Origin: Temperatibacter sp965603205
GTDB taxonomy: Bacteria; Pseudomonadota; Alphaproteobacteria; Sphingomonadales; Kordiimonadaceae
Assembly: GCA_965603205.1 (NCBI GenBank)
Contig: CBFDCC010000011.1
Span: 1 to 64,000, forward strand
DNA length: 64,000 bases
Direction: 5' to 3'
In this document: piece after piece, positions 23,695-32,503 of the stretch
Layout: every line of letters begins with the position of its first letter
Position numbering within the stretch: the first letter of the stretch is position 1
The notes under the pieces: generated by a model
The model's input: the letters and a program-made list of their open reading frames with translations, nothing else
Database searches by the model: none
What the model was told of the DNA's origin: nothing
Translations under genes and position numbers: made by a program

Positions 23695-24620
23695 TGACTG
23701 CACTTGTATTTGTAGAGCATGATAACGCCTCAGTTAAAGATGCTACACTTGCCACTGTTACGGCAGCGGCAGCTTTTGGTGATGTACACCTCCTTGTTGC
23801 TGGGTCTGGCTGTAGCGCTGCTGCTGAAGCAGCGGCTCAGATCGCTGGTGTGTCAAAGGTACTTGTTGCTGATGACGCCCTCTACGCAAATAATTTGGCT
23901 GAAGAGCTAGCTAATCTTGTGATCAGTGTTGCTGGTGACTATGACGCTATCATCTCGCCTGCGACAACAACGGGTAAAAACTTTTTGCCGCGCGTAGCAG
24001 CTGCATTAGACGTTGCGCAAATCTCTGATATTATTTCTGTTGAGAGCACAGATACTTTCAAGCGTCCGATTTATGCTGGTAACGCGATTGCCACCGTTAA
24101 ATCATCCGACGCGACTAAGGTGATCACTGTACGTACAACGGCCTTTGATAAGGCGGCGGCTACTGGTGGTTCAGCTTCTGTTGAGGCTATTGCAGCCGCA
24201 GCGTCAGCTGGCGTTTCCTCTTATGTAAGCGCTGATCTTTCTGTCAGTGACCGTCCTGAGCTAACATCAGCTAAGATCATCATCTCTGGTGGTCGTGGTA
24301 TGGGCTCTGGCGAAAATTTTAAGATTATTGAAGCTGTGGCTGACAAGCTTGGCGCTGGTGTCGGCGCTTCGCGCGCTGCTGTTGATGCTGGTTATGTGCC
24401 AAACGATTATCAGGTTGGCCAAACGGGTAAAATTGTTGCGCCTGATCTTTATATCGCCGTTGGAATCTCTGGCGCAATTCAGCATCTAGCCGGCATGAAG
24501 GATAGTAAAATCATCGTTGCTATCAACAAGGATGAAGAAGCTCCAATCTTCCAAGTGGCCGATTACGGGCTTGTGGCTGATCTATTTGATGCAGTACCTG
24601 CATTAGAAGCAGCGCTTTAA
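23694..24620 (+). CDS. etfA: Electron transfer flavoprotein subunit alpha
   Basis: 308 residues, full length. The C-terminal FAD domain shows ISGGRGMGSGENFKIIE, AAVDAGYVPNDYQVGQTGK and PDLYIAVGISGAIQHLAGMK, VAINKDEEAPIFQVADYGL, the ETF-alpha signature. Translationally coupled to etfB (TAATG). A terminator follows before the hydroxybutyryl-CoA dehydrogenase gene, giving the downstream gene lower or separate expression. Confidence 0.95.
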   Translation: MTALVFVEHDNASVKDATLATVTAAAAFGDVHLLVAGSGCSAAAEAAAQIAGVSKVLVADDALYANNLAEELANLVISVAGDYDAIISPATTTGKNFLPRVAAALDVAQISDIISVESTDTFKRPIYAGNAIATVKSSDATKVITVRTTAFDKAAATGGSASVEAIAAAASAGVSSYVSADLSVSDRPELTSAKIIISGGRGMGSGENFKIIEAVADKLGAGVGASRAAVDAGYVPNDYQVGQTGKIVAPDLYIAVGISGAIQHLAGMKDSKIIVAINKDEEAPIFQVADYGLVADLFDAVPALEAAL

Positions 24621-24629
24621 TTAAATTTT

Positions 24630-24663
24630 ATAAGGGCGTTGCCAGATGGGTGACGCCTTTTTT
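24630..24663 (+). terminator. Intrinsic terminator after etfA
   Basis: GGCGTT...GACGCC stem around GCCAGATGGGT, followed by six T's. Partial read-through into hbd is likely, since the next ATG is only about 28 bp further. Confidence 0.7.
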
Positions 24664-24690
24664 ATATCTAATGAATATAAGGTAAATATC

Positions 24691-25563
24691 ATGATACAGA
24701 CTATCGGCGTTATTGGCGCAGGCCAAATGGGTAACGGCATTGCCCATGTATCAGCACAAGCTGGCTATACCGTGATTATGGCGGATATTGCCATGGAAAA
24801 TTGCGAAAAAGGCCTTGCTACAATTACCAAAAACATGGAGCGCCAAGTCGTCAAAGGCAAAATGAGCGAAGACGATTTTAAAGCAGCCCTTGGGCGCATT
24901 GATCTGACAGATAGCATTAGTGACCTTAAGGACTGCGACATTGTCATTGAGGCCGCAACTGAAAATGAAGCGATTAAAATTCAGATATTTAAAGAGCTTT
25001 GCGCAACATTAAAAAGCGACGCCCTGATAGCCTCTAATACATCATCAATTTCAATCACACGCTTGGCGGCAGCGTCTGATCGCGCCGATAAATTTATGGG
25101 TGTTCATTTTATGAATCCTGTACCTGTGATGAAACTGGTTGAGCTAATTCCTGGCATTGCTACGGACAAAAGTACGACTGATACCTTTCAGGCTTTCACC
25201 GATAAGTTAGGCAAGACGACAACCCTCTCAGAAGATTTCCCCGGCTTTATCGTAAACCGTATTCTTATGCCGATGATCAATGAAGCTGTTTACACGCTCT
25301 ATGAAGGCGTTGGCACAGTTGACGCCATTGATACAGGCATGAAGCTTGGTACTAATCAGCCGATGGGGCCACTAGAACTTGCTGACTTTATAGGCCTTGA
25401 TACATGCCTATCAATCATGCAGGTGTTATATGACGGCTTTGCAGATAGTAAATACCGCCCTTGCCCTCTGCTGGTGAAATATGTCGAAGCAGGCTGGTAT
25501 GGCCGCAAGTCTGGTCGTGGGTTTTATGATTACTCGAGCGGGACTCCAGTACCAACGCGTTAG
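24691..25563 (+). CDS. hbd: 3-hydroxybutyryl-CoA dehydrogenase
   Basis: 290 residues from ATG 24691 (AAGGTAAAT upstream); the longer frame from 24646 starts inside the terminator. NAD(P)-dependent oxidation/reduction of (S)-3-hydroxybutyryl-CoA. Rossmann motif TIGVIGAGQMGNGIAHVSA, catalytic region ASNTSSISITRLA and MGVHFMNPVPVMKLVELIPG (His), C-terminal domain FIVNRILMPMINEAVYTLYE and GTNQPMGPLELADFIGLDT. The etfBA-hbd order is typical in Alphaproteobacteria and ties it to beta-oxidation or PHB-type C4 metabolism. Confidence 0.93.
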   Translation: MIQTIGVIGAGQMGNGIAHVSAQAGYTVIMADIAMENCEKGLATITKNMERQVVKGKMSEDDFKAALGRIDLTDSISDLKDCDIVIEAATENEAIKIQIFKELCATLKSDALIASNTSSISITRLAAASDRADKFMGVHFMNPVPVMKLVELIPGIATDKSTTDTFQAFTDKLGKTTTLSEDFPGFIVNRILMPMINEAVYTLYEGVGTVDAIDTGMKLGTNQPMGPLELADFIGLDTCLSIMQVLYDGFADSKYRPCPLLVKYVEAGWYGRKSGRGFYDYSSGTPVPTR

Positions 25564-25595
25564 AATTTCTAACAGGCCGCATTAAATCATATAAG

Positions 25596-25625
25596 CCCTG
25601 CCCTTCTGGCGGGGTTTGTTTTTTT
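25596..25625 (+). terminator. Intrinsic terminator after hbd
   Basis: CCCTGCC (25596-25602), loop CTTCT, GGCGGGG (25608-25614; one G-U), followed by TTTGTTTTTTT. Confidence 0.85.
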
Positions 25626-25642
25626 AATGTATATATAAAAGA

Positions 25643-25842
25643 TAGGCGCAGCCGTACCGACCAAGCGGGAGGCCGAGCTGATGCGAGGAAAGCCACAAGT
25701 GGCGCTTGAACGGTTAGAGATTAAATTTAATCGCCGCCTCACGGTCGTTCGGTACGTGCTACGCACTAAATAAAACGCGAGGATACTTAACTATATAGGC
25801 GCAGCCGTACCGACCAAGTGGGAGGCCGAGCTGATGCGAGGA
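25643..25842. repeat. Dispersed repeat cluster between hbd and GST gene
   Basis: Two inverted copies, TAGGCGCAGCCGTACCGACC through GATGCGAGGA at 25643-25689 and 25796-25842, nearly identical to each other. Between them lie module B (AAGCCACAAGTGGCGCTTGAACG, 25690-25712) and a divergent direct copy CGCCTCACGGTCGTTCGGTACG. No gene. Confidence 0.8.
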
Positions 25843-25852
25843 ACTTAATACA

Positions 25853-26536
25853 ATGTCCGACTTTAAAATTATTATCGGTAACAAGAATTATTCAAGTTGG
25901 TCACTACGTGGCTGGCTCGCCCTAGCCGCCTATGACATTCCTTTTGAGGAAATTATGTTGCCACTTGATACGCCTGAATTTTACGAACGTATTGCCAAGC
26001 TAAATCCATCTGGAAAAGTACCAGCACTTTATCACGGCGACTTACTTATTTGGGATAGTTTGGCCATCATTGATTATATTGCAAAACTTTATCCTGAAAA
26101 GAATATATGGCCCAAGGATAATGCGGCCTATGCTTTTGCGCGTTCCATTAGTGCAGAAATGCATGCTGGCTTTACCGCAGTGCGCGGCGCAATGCCGATG
26201 AATATGCAGGGGGCGTGGTCAGGTCTTGGCACTACCGATGCAGTTGAGGCTGACATCCGCCGCATTGAAGAGCTTTGGACATATGCTCTAGATAGTTTTT
26301 CAGGTGACGGCCCTTATTTGTTCGGTAACACCCTTAGCGGCGCAGACATTATGTTTAGCGCTGTTGTCAGTCGTTTTAAAACATACGATATCAAACTAAA
26401 TGAACGATGCTCTGCATACTCAACTAGCGTTCTAGATCATCCCGCGGTGAAAGTTTGGACAGAGGCTGCGCTCAAGGAAACGGATATTGTTGAGGTGGAT
26501 GAGATTGATCCTAATACATCTATTCTAGGCAGTTAA
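25853..26536 (+). CDS. Glutathione S-transferase
   Basis: 227 residues. N-terminal thioredoxin-like domain: IIIGNKNYSSWSLRGWLALA (catalytic Ser region), LNPSGKVPAL with cis-Pro, WDSLAIIDYIAKLYPE (Ser binding the gamma-glutamyl group). C-terminal helical domain to the end with GDGPYLFGNTLSGADIMFSA. Conjugates glutathione to electrophiles or acts as peroxidase; substrate unknown. The start is directly preceded by a dispersed repeat copy ending at 25842, so its leader is repeat-derived. Confidence 0.88.
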   Translation: MSDFKIIIGNKNYSSWSLRGWLALAAYDIPFEEIMLPLDTPEFYERIAKLNPSGKVPALYHGDLLIWDSLAIIDYIAKLYPEKNIWPKDNAAYAFARSISAEMHAGFTAVRGAMPMNMQGAWSGLGTTDAVEADIRRIEELWTYALDSFSGDGPYLFGNTLSGADIMFSAVVSRFKTYDIKLNERCSAYSTSVLDHPAVKVWTEAALKETDIVEVDEIDPNTSILGS

Positions 26537-26908
26537 ACCAGATAAACACTGGGTATATTAAAAGACCAAACCATGACAGTACCCACTGTCTCATTTGCTC
26601 TTTTATTTTAGTTGAATACCCTATGCGTTGATAATTACTAAATTATGCCAACTGATAGTGCTAAGAAAAATTTATTAGCAATCCAAAATAGTGCTGCGAA
26701 AAAAATGCACTTATTCAGAACTCTCGCGATTTCTTTATTTAACACCCCTGTGTCCCCACACATAAAAGTTAGATACTCCAACCTAAGGTATAAGTGTACA
26801 GGAGCTTTATTATTAGACCACCTATAAAAATATTAGCTTCAGAAAAGTTGCGGTAAAACAACTATATACTGCATAAAATAATACCATTATACTCTTTTAC
26901 TTGAAAAT
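26537..26908. other. AT-rich intergenic region
   Basis: 372 bp between convergent genes. An open frame at 26645-26827 has no RBS and no family features. AAGTTAGATACTCCAACCTA followed by AGGTATAAGTGTACAGGAG at about 26767-26805 vaguely resembles an IS terminus with promoter, but no transposase follows. Nothing else seen. Confidence 0.5.
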
Positions 26909-27481
26909 TTACTGCATTAATTTTCTAAATAAAGCGAGCGACTCGGTCGATGCCCAATCCAAAGGCCCCACATATTCAGCGATCATCATGCCATTTTTAT
27001 CTACAATATAACTAGTGGGCAGTTTACCACCTGCCATGGAAAATCCTGTTTTCATGCTTTTGTCAGCATAAAGATTCAACCCCTCCACACCCCATTCTTC
27101 CAGTGTGATTTTTGCTTTTTTAAGACCGCCACGGTCTTCATTCAGGGCGACAACCTCAAAATCAGGGCCACCGAGTATTTCTTGAAGCTCTGCAATATCT
27201 TTCATCTCAGCGCGGCAAGGGGCGCACCAACTAGCCCATAGATTAATTAACAGCACACGCCCTTTGAGGTCGGACATTTTAATCTCGGTGCCGTCTTCTA
27301 TTTGGATACTATAGTCTGGCAGCGGTTTGGGTGCCTCATAAACTGTTATTGAGGCCATTTCCCCAACTAAATGTGCATTTATAGCGCTATTATCAGTTGT
27401 TTGATCGGGTAACAGCCTATATGCTGCGCCTGCGAAGACTAGGAAAATGGCGACAATCGATATTTTCACTATGTTAGACAT
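26909..27481 (-). CDS. TlpA/ResA-family thiol-disulfide oxidoreductase
   Basis: 190 residues. N-terminal membrane anchor (VKISIVAIFLVFAGAAYRLL) and periplasmic thioredoxin fold: LPDYSIQIEDGTEIKMSDLK, LLINLWASWCAPCRAEM with the redox WCxPC, then cis-Pro in GGKLPTSYIVD. TlpA proteins reduce apo-cytochrome c or copper-site cysteines. Divergent from argH, a standard alphaproteobacterial arrangement (intergenic 27 bp, so promoters overlap). Confidence 0.9.
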   Translation of the reverse strand: MSNIVKISIVAIFLVFAGAAYRLLPDQTTDNSAINAHLVGEMASITVYEAPKPLPDYSIQIEDGTEIKMSDLKGRVLLINLWASWCAPCRAEMKDIAELQEILGGPDFEVVALNEDRGGLKKAKITLEEWGVEGLNLYADKSMKTGFSMAGGKLPTSYIVDKNGMMIAEYVGPLDWASTESLALFRKLMQ

Positions 27482-27508
27482 TTAATTCTCCAAAAAGCGG
27501 TGACACAT

Positions 27509-28942
27509 ATGAGTTCGGATCAAAATAGCAACAACCCACAAGAAAACAAGTTACAAGACGATAAGCAAGCAAATAGCATGTGGGGTGGACGTTTTGCAGC
27601 AGGACCAGCTGCAATTATGCAAGAGATTAACGCCTCTATCGGCTTTGATAAAAAATTATATGCGCAGGATATCGCTGGGTCAAAGGCTCACGCTACCATG
27701 CTCGCCAAACAGGGTATCATTAGTGGGGAAGACCTAACGGCCATTATATCGGGTCTTGATCAGGTTAAATCAGAGATCGAGGATGGCAGCTTTAATTTTA
27801 GTGTTGAGCTGGAAGATATTCATATGAATATCGAAGCGCGCCTTAAAGAATTAGCGGGCGACGCTGGTGCGCGTCTGCATACAGGCCGTTCACGCAACGA
27901 TCAGGTAGCGACCGACTTTAAACTATGGACTCGTGACGCCATTGATCAGCTTGACGTGGCGCTAAAGGGCCTACAATCAGCCCTACTTATTAAGGCCGAG
28001 GAATATGCGGATACAGTGATGCCAGGTTTCACCCATCTACAAACAGCCCAGCCTGTTACCTTTGGTCATCACCTCATGGCTTATTTTGAGATGATTAGGC
28101 GTGATCGCTCGCGCTTAATTGATTGCCGCAAACGTTTAAATGAGAACCCGCTCGGTTCAGCAGCTCTTGCAGGGACGCCCTTCCCCATCGACCGTCATAT
28201 GACGGCTGATTTGTTAGGGTTTGATGGCCCATGTCGCAACAGTCTCGATGGTGTATCAGACCGTGATTTCGCGCTTGAATTACTATCTGCCCTTTCCATT
28301 GGCGCTGTGCATCTATCTCGTCTTGCTGATGAATTTGTCCTTTGGGCCAGCGCCCAATTTCGCTTCATCAATCTATCTGACCGTTTTTCTACGGGATCAA
28401 GCATTATGCCGCAAAAACGTAACCCTGATGCTGCTGAGTTAATCCGCGCTAAGGTTGGTCGGATCACAGGCTGTCAAATGTCACTGACTATTGTAATGAA
28501 GGGCTTGCCTCTTGCCTATAGTAAAGACATGCAAGAAGACAAAGTGCCTGTGTTTACTGCTCTTGAGGATTTTGAGCTATGTGTGGCCGCGATGACTGGT
28601 ATGATCACCGACTTACAGGCAAACCCAGACCATATGGCCACAGCGGCGGCTTATGGATATTCTACAGCAACTGATCTGGCTGATTGGTGTGTGCGGGTGT
28701 TAAATATGCCATTCCGCCGTGCCCATCACGTTACAGGGTCTATCGTTGCCATCGCCGAAGATAAAGGCGTTGAATTAAAAGATTTGCCACTGGCTGACAT
28801 GCAATCTGTTGAGCCTGGTATTACTGATGATATTTATGAATATCTAAGTGTTGAGGCATCTGTTGCCAGCCGCAAGGCATTTGGCGGCACAGCCCCTGAT
28901 AATGTGCGCGCAGCAGTGAAAGTTGCGAAAGCTGAGCTATAG
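27509..28942 (+). CDS. argH: Argininosuccinate lyase
   Basis: About 477 residues from ATG 27509 (GTG 27500 is an alternative). Cleaves argininosuccinate to arginine and fumarate. N-terminal NSMWGGRFAAGPAAIMQEIN, then HTGRSRNDQVATDFKLWTRD, TVMPGFTHLQTAQPVTFGHH (catalytic His) and the fumarase/lyase signature GSSIMPQKRNPDAAELIRAK (catalytic Ser). Followed 9 bp later by the LptM-type lipoprotein and then lysA, probably one operon. Confidence 0.95.
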   Translation: MSSDQNSNNPQENKLQDDKQANSMWGGRFAAGPAAIMQEINASIGFDKKLYAQDIAGSKAHATMLAKQGIISGEDLTAIISGLDQVKSEIEDGSFNFSVELEDIHMNIEARLKELAGDAGARLHTGRSRNDQVATDFKLWTRDAIDQLDVALKGLQSALLIKAEEYADTVMPGFTHLQTAQPVTFGHHLMAYFEMIRRDRSRLIDCRKRLNENPLGSAALAGTPFPIDRHMTADLLGFDGPCRNSLDGVSDRDFALELLSALSIGAVHLSRLADEFVLWASAQFRFINLSDRFSTGSSIMPQKRNPDAAELIRAKVGRITGCQMSLTIVMKGLPLAYSKDMQEDKVPVFTALEDFELCVAAMTGMITDLQANPDHMATAAAYGYSTATDLADWCVRVLNMPFRRAHHVTGSIVAIAEDKGVELKDLPLADMQSVEPGITDDIYEYLSVEASVASRKAFGGTAPDNVRAAVKVAKAEL

Positions 28943-28951
28943 GAAACTGTC

Positions 28952-29062
28952 ATGAAAACTCTTGCGACTTTAGTGCTTATATTTGTTAGTCTGTCTGCCT
29001 GCGGTAAAAAAGGTGATCTAGAGCCACCTAAATCCGCGCATTTTATACAAGTAAATAAGTAG
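28952..29062 (+). CDS. lptM: LptM-type small lipoprotein
   Basis: 36 residues: signal peptide MKTLATLVLIFVSLSACGKK with lipobox LSAC, then GDLEPPKSA. The pattern ACGKKGxLxxP is diagnostic for the YifL/LptM family; in E. coli LptM helps assemble the LptDE LPS translocon. The gene lies between argH and lysA, its usual alphaproteobacterial place. ATG 28952 is preceded by AGGAAAC. Confidence 0.88.
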   Translation: MKTLATLVLIFVSLSACGKKGDLEPPKSAHFIQVNK

Positions 29063-29067
29063 GCTAA

Positions 29068-30342
29068 ATGGACCATTTTAACTATATAGACGGCACGTTA
29101 AATGCCGAAAATGTCGACCTGTGCACTATTGCACATGAGATCGGCACGCCCTTTTATTGCTATAGCAAGCGTACGATTGAGCGACATTACCGTGTATTTA
29201 ATGATGCCTTAGGTGATCTACAGTCAACCATCTGCTTCGCGGTAAAAGCCAACAGTAATCAGGCAGTGCTATCAACACTTGCCGCCGTTGGTGCTGGCGC
29301 TGATGTTGTATCAGGTGGCGAGCTAACACGCGCGCTCAGCGCAGGTATTCCAGCTAGTAAAATTGTTTTCTCAGGCGTAGCCAAAACAGCCAAGGAGATG
29401 GAGGCCGCCCTAAAGGCAGGTATCAAACAGTTCAATGTAGAATCAGAGCCAGAGCTAGAAGTTTTAGCAACTGTAGCAGCTAAGTTAAACATGGTCGCCC
29501 CCGTTGCGCTGCGTATAAACCCTGATGTTGATGCAGGCACACACGAGAAAATATCAACGGGGAAGGCTGAAAATAAATTTGGTATTCCGTGGACCCGCGC
29601 CCGTCAAGCTTACGGCGCTATGATACATATGCCCTCTATAGAAGCTATTGGCGTCGATGTTCATATAGGCTCGCAGCTAACAGAGTTAGCCCCTTTTAAA
29701 GAGGCCTTCACACGGGTCGTTAATATCGTAAAGTCGCTCAAGGAAGACGGCCATAATATTCGTCACATTGATTTAGGGGGTGGCCTTGGCATTCCTTATG
29801 AGCCGGGTGTTAGCGCGCCACCACTACCCAGCGAATATGGTAAAATGGTACAAGATATCGCAGCCGATCTAGCAGCCGATCTGGATTGTGAATATATCTT
29901 TGAGCCGGGGCGATTAATCGTTGGAAACGCTGGCATTTTGGTCACTGAAGTTACCTATGTAAAAGAAGGTGAAGAAGGCCTTTTTTATATCCTTGATGCT
30001 GCCATGAACGATCTAACACGCCCAGCAATGTATGGGGCTTACCACGATATCATCCCCGTGAAGGAGACGACGACTAACGAGACAGTCGTTGCTGATTTTG
30101 TGGGTCCCGTTTGCGAGACTGGTGACACCTTTGCCAAAAAACGTTTGAGCGTTCCCGCGCGATCAGGTGATCTATTTGCCATAAAATCGGCAGGCGCTTA
30201 TGGCGCGGTTATGGCATCATCTTATAACAGTCGCCCCCTCATTCCTGAGGTTATGGTAAATGATAATCAGTTCGCAGTGATCCGCAAACGCCAAACAATC
30301 GAGGAAATGCTCGCGTTGGATATAGTGCCTGACTGGACCTGA
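29068..30342 (+). CDS. lysA: Diaminopimelate decarboxylase
   Basis: 424 residues. PLP enzyme of the last step of lysine synthesis. Active Lys in STICFAVKANSNQAVL, then SGGELTRALSAGIP, DVHIGSQLTELAPF, HIDLGGGLGIPYEPG, EPGRLIVGNAGILVTEV and GPVCETGDTFAK (catalytic Cys), plus SAGAYGAVMASSYNSRP. Full length. Starts 5 bp after the lptM stop; last gene of the argH operon. Confidence 0.95.
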   Translation: MDHFNYIDGTLNAENVDLCTIAHEIGTPFYCYSKRTIERHYRVFNDALGDLQSTICFAVKANSNQAVLSTLAAVGAGADVVSGGELTRALSAGIPASKIVFSGVAKTAKEMEAALKAGIKQFNVESEPELEVLATVAAKLNMVAPVALRINPDVDAGTHEKISTGKAENKFGIPWTRARQAYGAMIHMPSIEAIGVDVHIGSQLTELAPFKEAFTRVVNIVKSLKEDGHNIRHIDLGGGLGIPYEPGVSAPPLPSEYGKMVQDIAADLAADLDCEYIFEPGRLIVGNAGILVTEVTYVKEGEEGLFYILDAAMNDLTRPAMYGAYHDIIPVKETTTNETVVADFVGPVCETGDTFAKKRLSVPARSGDLFAIKSAGAYGAVMASSYNSRPLIPEVMVNDNQFAVIRKRQTIEEMLALDIVPDWT

Positions 30343-30374
30343 TTAGAAGTGATCACACAATATTATTGATGATC

Positions 30375-31595
30375 TTATTCTGGGGTTTCAGCTGCTTCTT
30401 TTGCAGCGGCAGCCCTAGCGTTAGCCTCATCTACTTTATCTTGCTGACGCAGTTGATCATCAGTCCAGTTAACCTCAACACCCACACTATGCGCTCCAAC
30501 CGGCACACCATCAGGCGTAACAGTTTTATATTCTGTTTGTTCTCCGCGCAGTAAGATTACCTTTGGCGCTTTGAACATCCACCACTTAATGGGCTTACCT
30601 TGTAAGTCATATATCACAGCGCGAAATTCTGGTACGCGGATCGATTTTGCACCTTCGTTATCTATAAGACCCGTTAGCACCATTTGACGCTTACCGCCCC
30701 GCATAACAAATTCAAACTTTGGCGGTGTCACACGCAGGCGCTGCTGAACATTTGTAATGCTTTCATTTTCTTTGATGAAGGCTGGGCTTAATTTAACGCC
30801 CTGTTCCTCTAGATCAGCTTTTATCTGCTCCTCTAGGTCCATTCCTTCCAACATATCCAGAATAACAACAGATGGCGGCCAAATTTCTTTAACCTTTTCT
30901 GGCATCAAAATAAAACCAACAGCAAGACCTATCCAGCCGCCAATAAGTGGCACCCAGAGCGCTGTAACAATATACGATTTTATCGTGCTGAGACGCAGTT
31001 TTAGCTTAATTTTACTTTTAGGCTTTTTCTTCTTTTTCTTCTTCGCTGGTTTGTCTTCAGATTCAGTGCCGTCTACTTCTAGAGATTCAGGCTCGCCTAC
31101 TTCTGATTCACTTTTTTTTTTAAAGAATTTCCCGAACAGGGACATGCCCTTGTCTTTTACATCATAATATTTATCAGACAGGCCTTCTGCAAAACTATCT
31201 AAATCAAAATCACTCTTTTCGTCATCACCTAAACCAAAATCCAGTGAACCGTCGCCAGCCAAATCCGCTTGTGGTGCTGATTCTATTTCTGGCTCATCAT
31301 AATCTATAGGGTCGTGAGTCGCGTCTTCTTCATCCATCATCGCTTCGCGAATAGCAGCTGTGCGCGCTGCCATTTCATCGCTAGGAGGCGGCATCTGCGA
31401 TGGAGCGGCCTGTGGTTGTTGCATATACTGTTGGGGTGCTGCTTGCTGTATTACAGGCGGCGACATAGACACATCAGCAATGGTCGCGTGCCAAACATGT
31501 GCGCAACCTGCGCATCGTACCTTACGACCAGTCGCAGTGATAGCGCCTTCTGGTACTTTATAACTGCAACGACATGCAGGGCAGGTCAATATCAT
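30375..31595 (-). CDS. MJ0042-type zinc-ribbon and DUF3426 membrane protein
   Basis: 406 residues. N-terminal zinc ribbon with two CxxC pairs (ILTCPACRCSYKVP and VRCAGCAHVW), a long acidic/Gln-Pro-rich linker, a Lys-rich patch (AKKKKKKKPKSK), one TM (ALWVPLIGGWIGLAVGFIL), and a C-terminal beta-rich periplasmic domain (VLTGLIDNEGAKSIRVPEFR, GVPVGAHSVGVEVNW) of the DUF3426 kind. Function unproven. It occurs near ftsEX in many Alphaproteobacteria and is divergent from ftsE here. Confidence 0.88.
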   Translation of the reverse strand: MILTCPACRCSYKVPEGAITATGRKVRCAGCAHVWHATIADVSMSPPVIQQAAPQQYMQQPQAAPSQMPPPSDEMAARTAAIREAMMDEEDATHDPIDYDEPEIESAPQADLAGDGSLDFGLGDDEKSDFDLDSFAEGLSDKYYDVKDKGMSLFGKFFKKKSESEVGEPESLEVDGTESEDKPAKKKKKKKPKSKIKLKLRLSTIKSYIVTALWVPLIGGWIGLAVGFILMPEKVKEIWPPSVVILDMLEGMDLEEQIKADLEEQGVKLSPAFIKENESITNVQQRLRVTPPKFEFVMRGGKRQMVLTGLIDNEGAKSIRVPEFRAVIYDLQGKPIKWWMFKAPKVILLRGEQTEYKTVTPDGVPVGAHSVGVEVNWTDDQLRQQDKVDEANARAAAAKEAAETPE

Positions 31596-31807
31596 CTGCG
31601 CGTTCCTATTTTACACTTAAACAATCATTCCAAAGGAGCCTGAGTATATTGTTACTCCTTTACCACACCCTATCTATATAACGCTGATTTAATAAAAACA
31701 AGCAGCCTATATAAAGCTATTTTTGAAAAACATCTTTTGCTGGCTATAGACCTAGGCAAATTCTTATGCAATTCTGGGTTTTGGATTTAAAAAGTGGAGA
31801 GTAATGA

Positions 31808-32494
31808 GTGATCACGTTTGAAAATGTGGGTATGCGCTACGGTATGGGGAATGAAGTCTTAAAAGATATTAGTTTCTCACTTGAGCCTGGCTCATTCCAA
31901 TTTCTAACTGGCCCCAGTGGGGCTGGCAAAACATCGCTGCTCAAACTTCTTTACTTAGCCCATCGCCCATCGCGTGGCCTTGTGACAATTTTTGGCAAGG
32001 ATTTAGCGACTGTGGAGCGCGAACAGCTACCACGTATGCGCCGCCGTGTTGGTGTAGTCTTTCAGGACTTTCGCCTACTTGATCATCTATCTGCCTTTGA
32101 TAATGTTGCCTTGCCCCTACAAATAAAAGGCGCCAAGCGTTTCCAGATCAAAGATCACGTCGAAGAGCTTATGTCATGGGTCGGCCTGAAGGACCGTATG
32201 GACGCCAAACCAGCCACCCTATCTGGCGGGGAAAAACAACGTGTGGCCATTGCCCGCGCTGTGATCAACAAACCCGATATTTTAGTAGCCGATGAGCCAA
32301 CAGGTAACGTTGACTCCGAGATGGCGCGTCGCCTACTGCATCTCTTCATTGAGCTGAACAAGCTTGGTACAACCATCGTAGTTGCCACCCACGATCAGGA
32401 ATTAGTTAAGGCCGCTGGTACGCGCGTGCTTAAACTTGATCAAGGTAATTTAGATATTATCCCCGGCGGCAAGCCTATAGACCCGGGGGCCTAG
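31808..32494 (+). CDS. ftsE: Cell division ATP-binding protein FtsE
   Basis: 228 residues from GTG 31808 (GGAGAG 7-8 nt upstream; the ATG at 31804 is out of frame). ABC ATPase of the FtsEX complex that controls septal murein hydrolases through periplasmic partners. Walker A TGPSGAGKTSLLKLLYLA, signature LSGGEKQRVAIARAVI, Walker B DILVADEPTGNVDSE, switch His in VVATHDQELV. ftsX follows 9 bp downstream. Confidence 0.95.
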   Translation: MITFENVGMRYGMGNEVLKDISFSLEPGSFQFLTGPSGAGKTSLLKLLYLAHRPSRGLVTIFGKDLATVEREQLPRMRRRVGVVFQDFRLLDHLSAFDNVALPLQIKGAKRFQIKDHVEELMSWVGLKDRMDAKPATLSGGEKQRVAIARAVINKPDILVADEPTGNVDSEMARRLLHLFIELNKLGTTIVVATHDQELVKAAGTRVLKLDQGNLDIIPGGKPIDPGA

Positions 32495-32503
32495 AGACAA
32501 ACT

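Noticed and set aside
26767..26805. IS terminus-like sequence with AGGTATAAGTGTACAGGAG
   Set aside because: A partial match to GGTATAAGTGTAAAGGA at about 15536 exists, but no transposase, inverted repeat or target duplication accompanies either.
26645..26827. 60-codon ORF in the GST/TlpA gap
   Set aside because: No RBS, no family features, low-complexity AT-rich composition.
30757..31167. 136-codon plus-strand ORF
   Set aside because: Antisense shadow of the zinc-ribbon protein gene, Ser/Phe-rich from the reverse of its Lys-rich tract.
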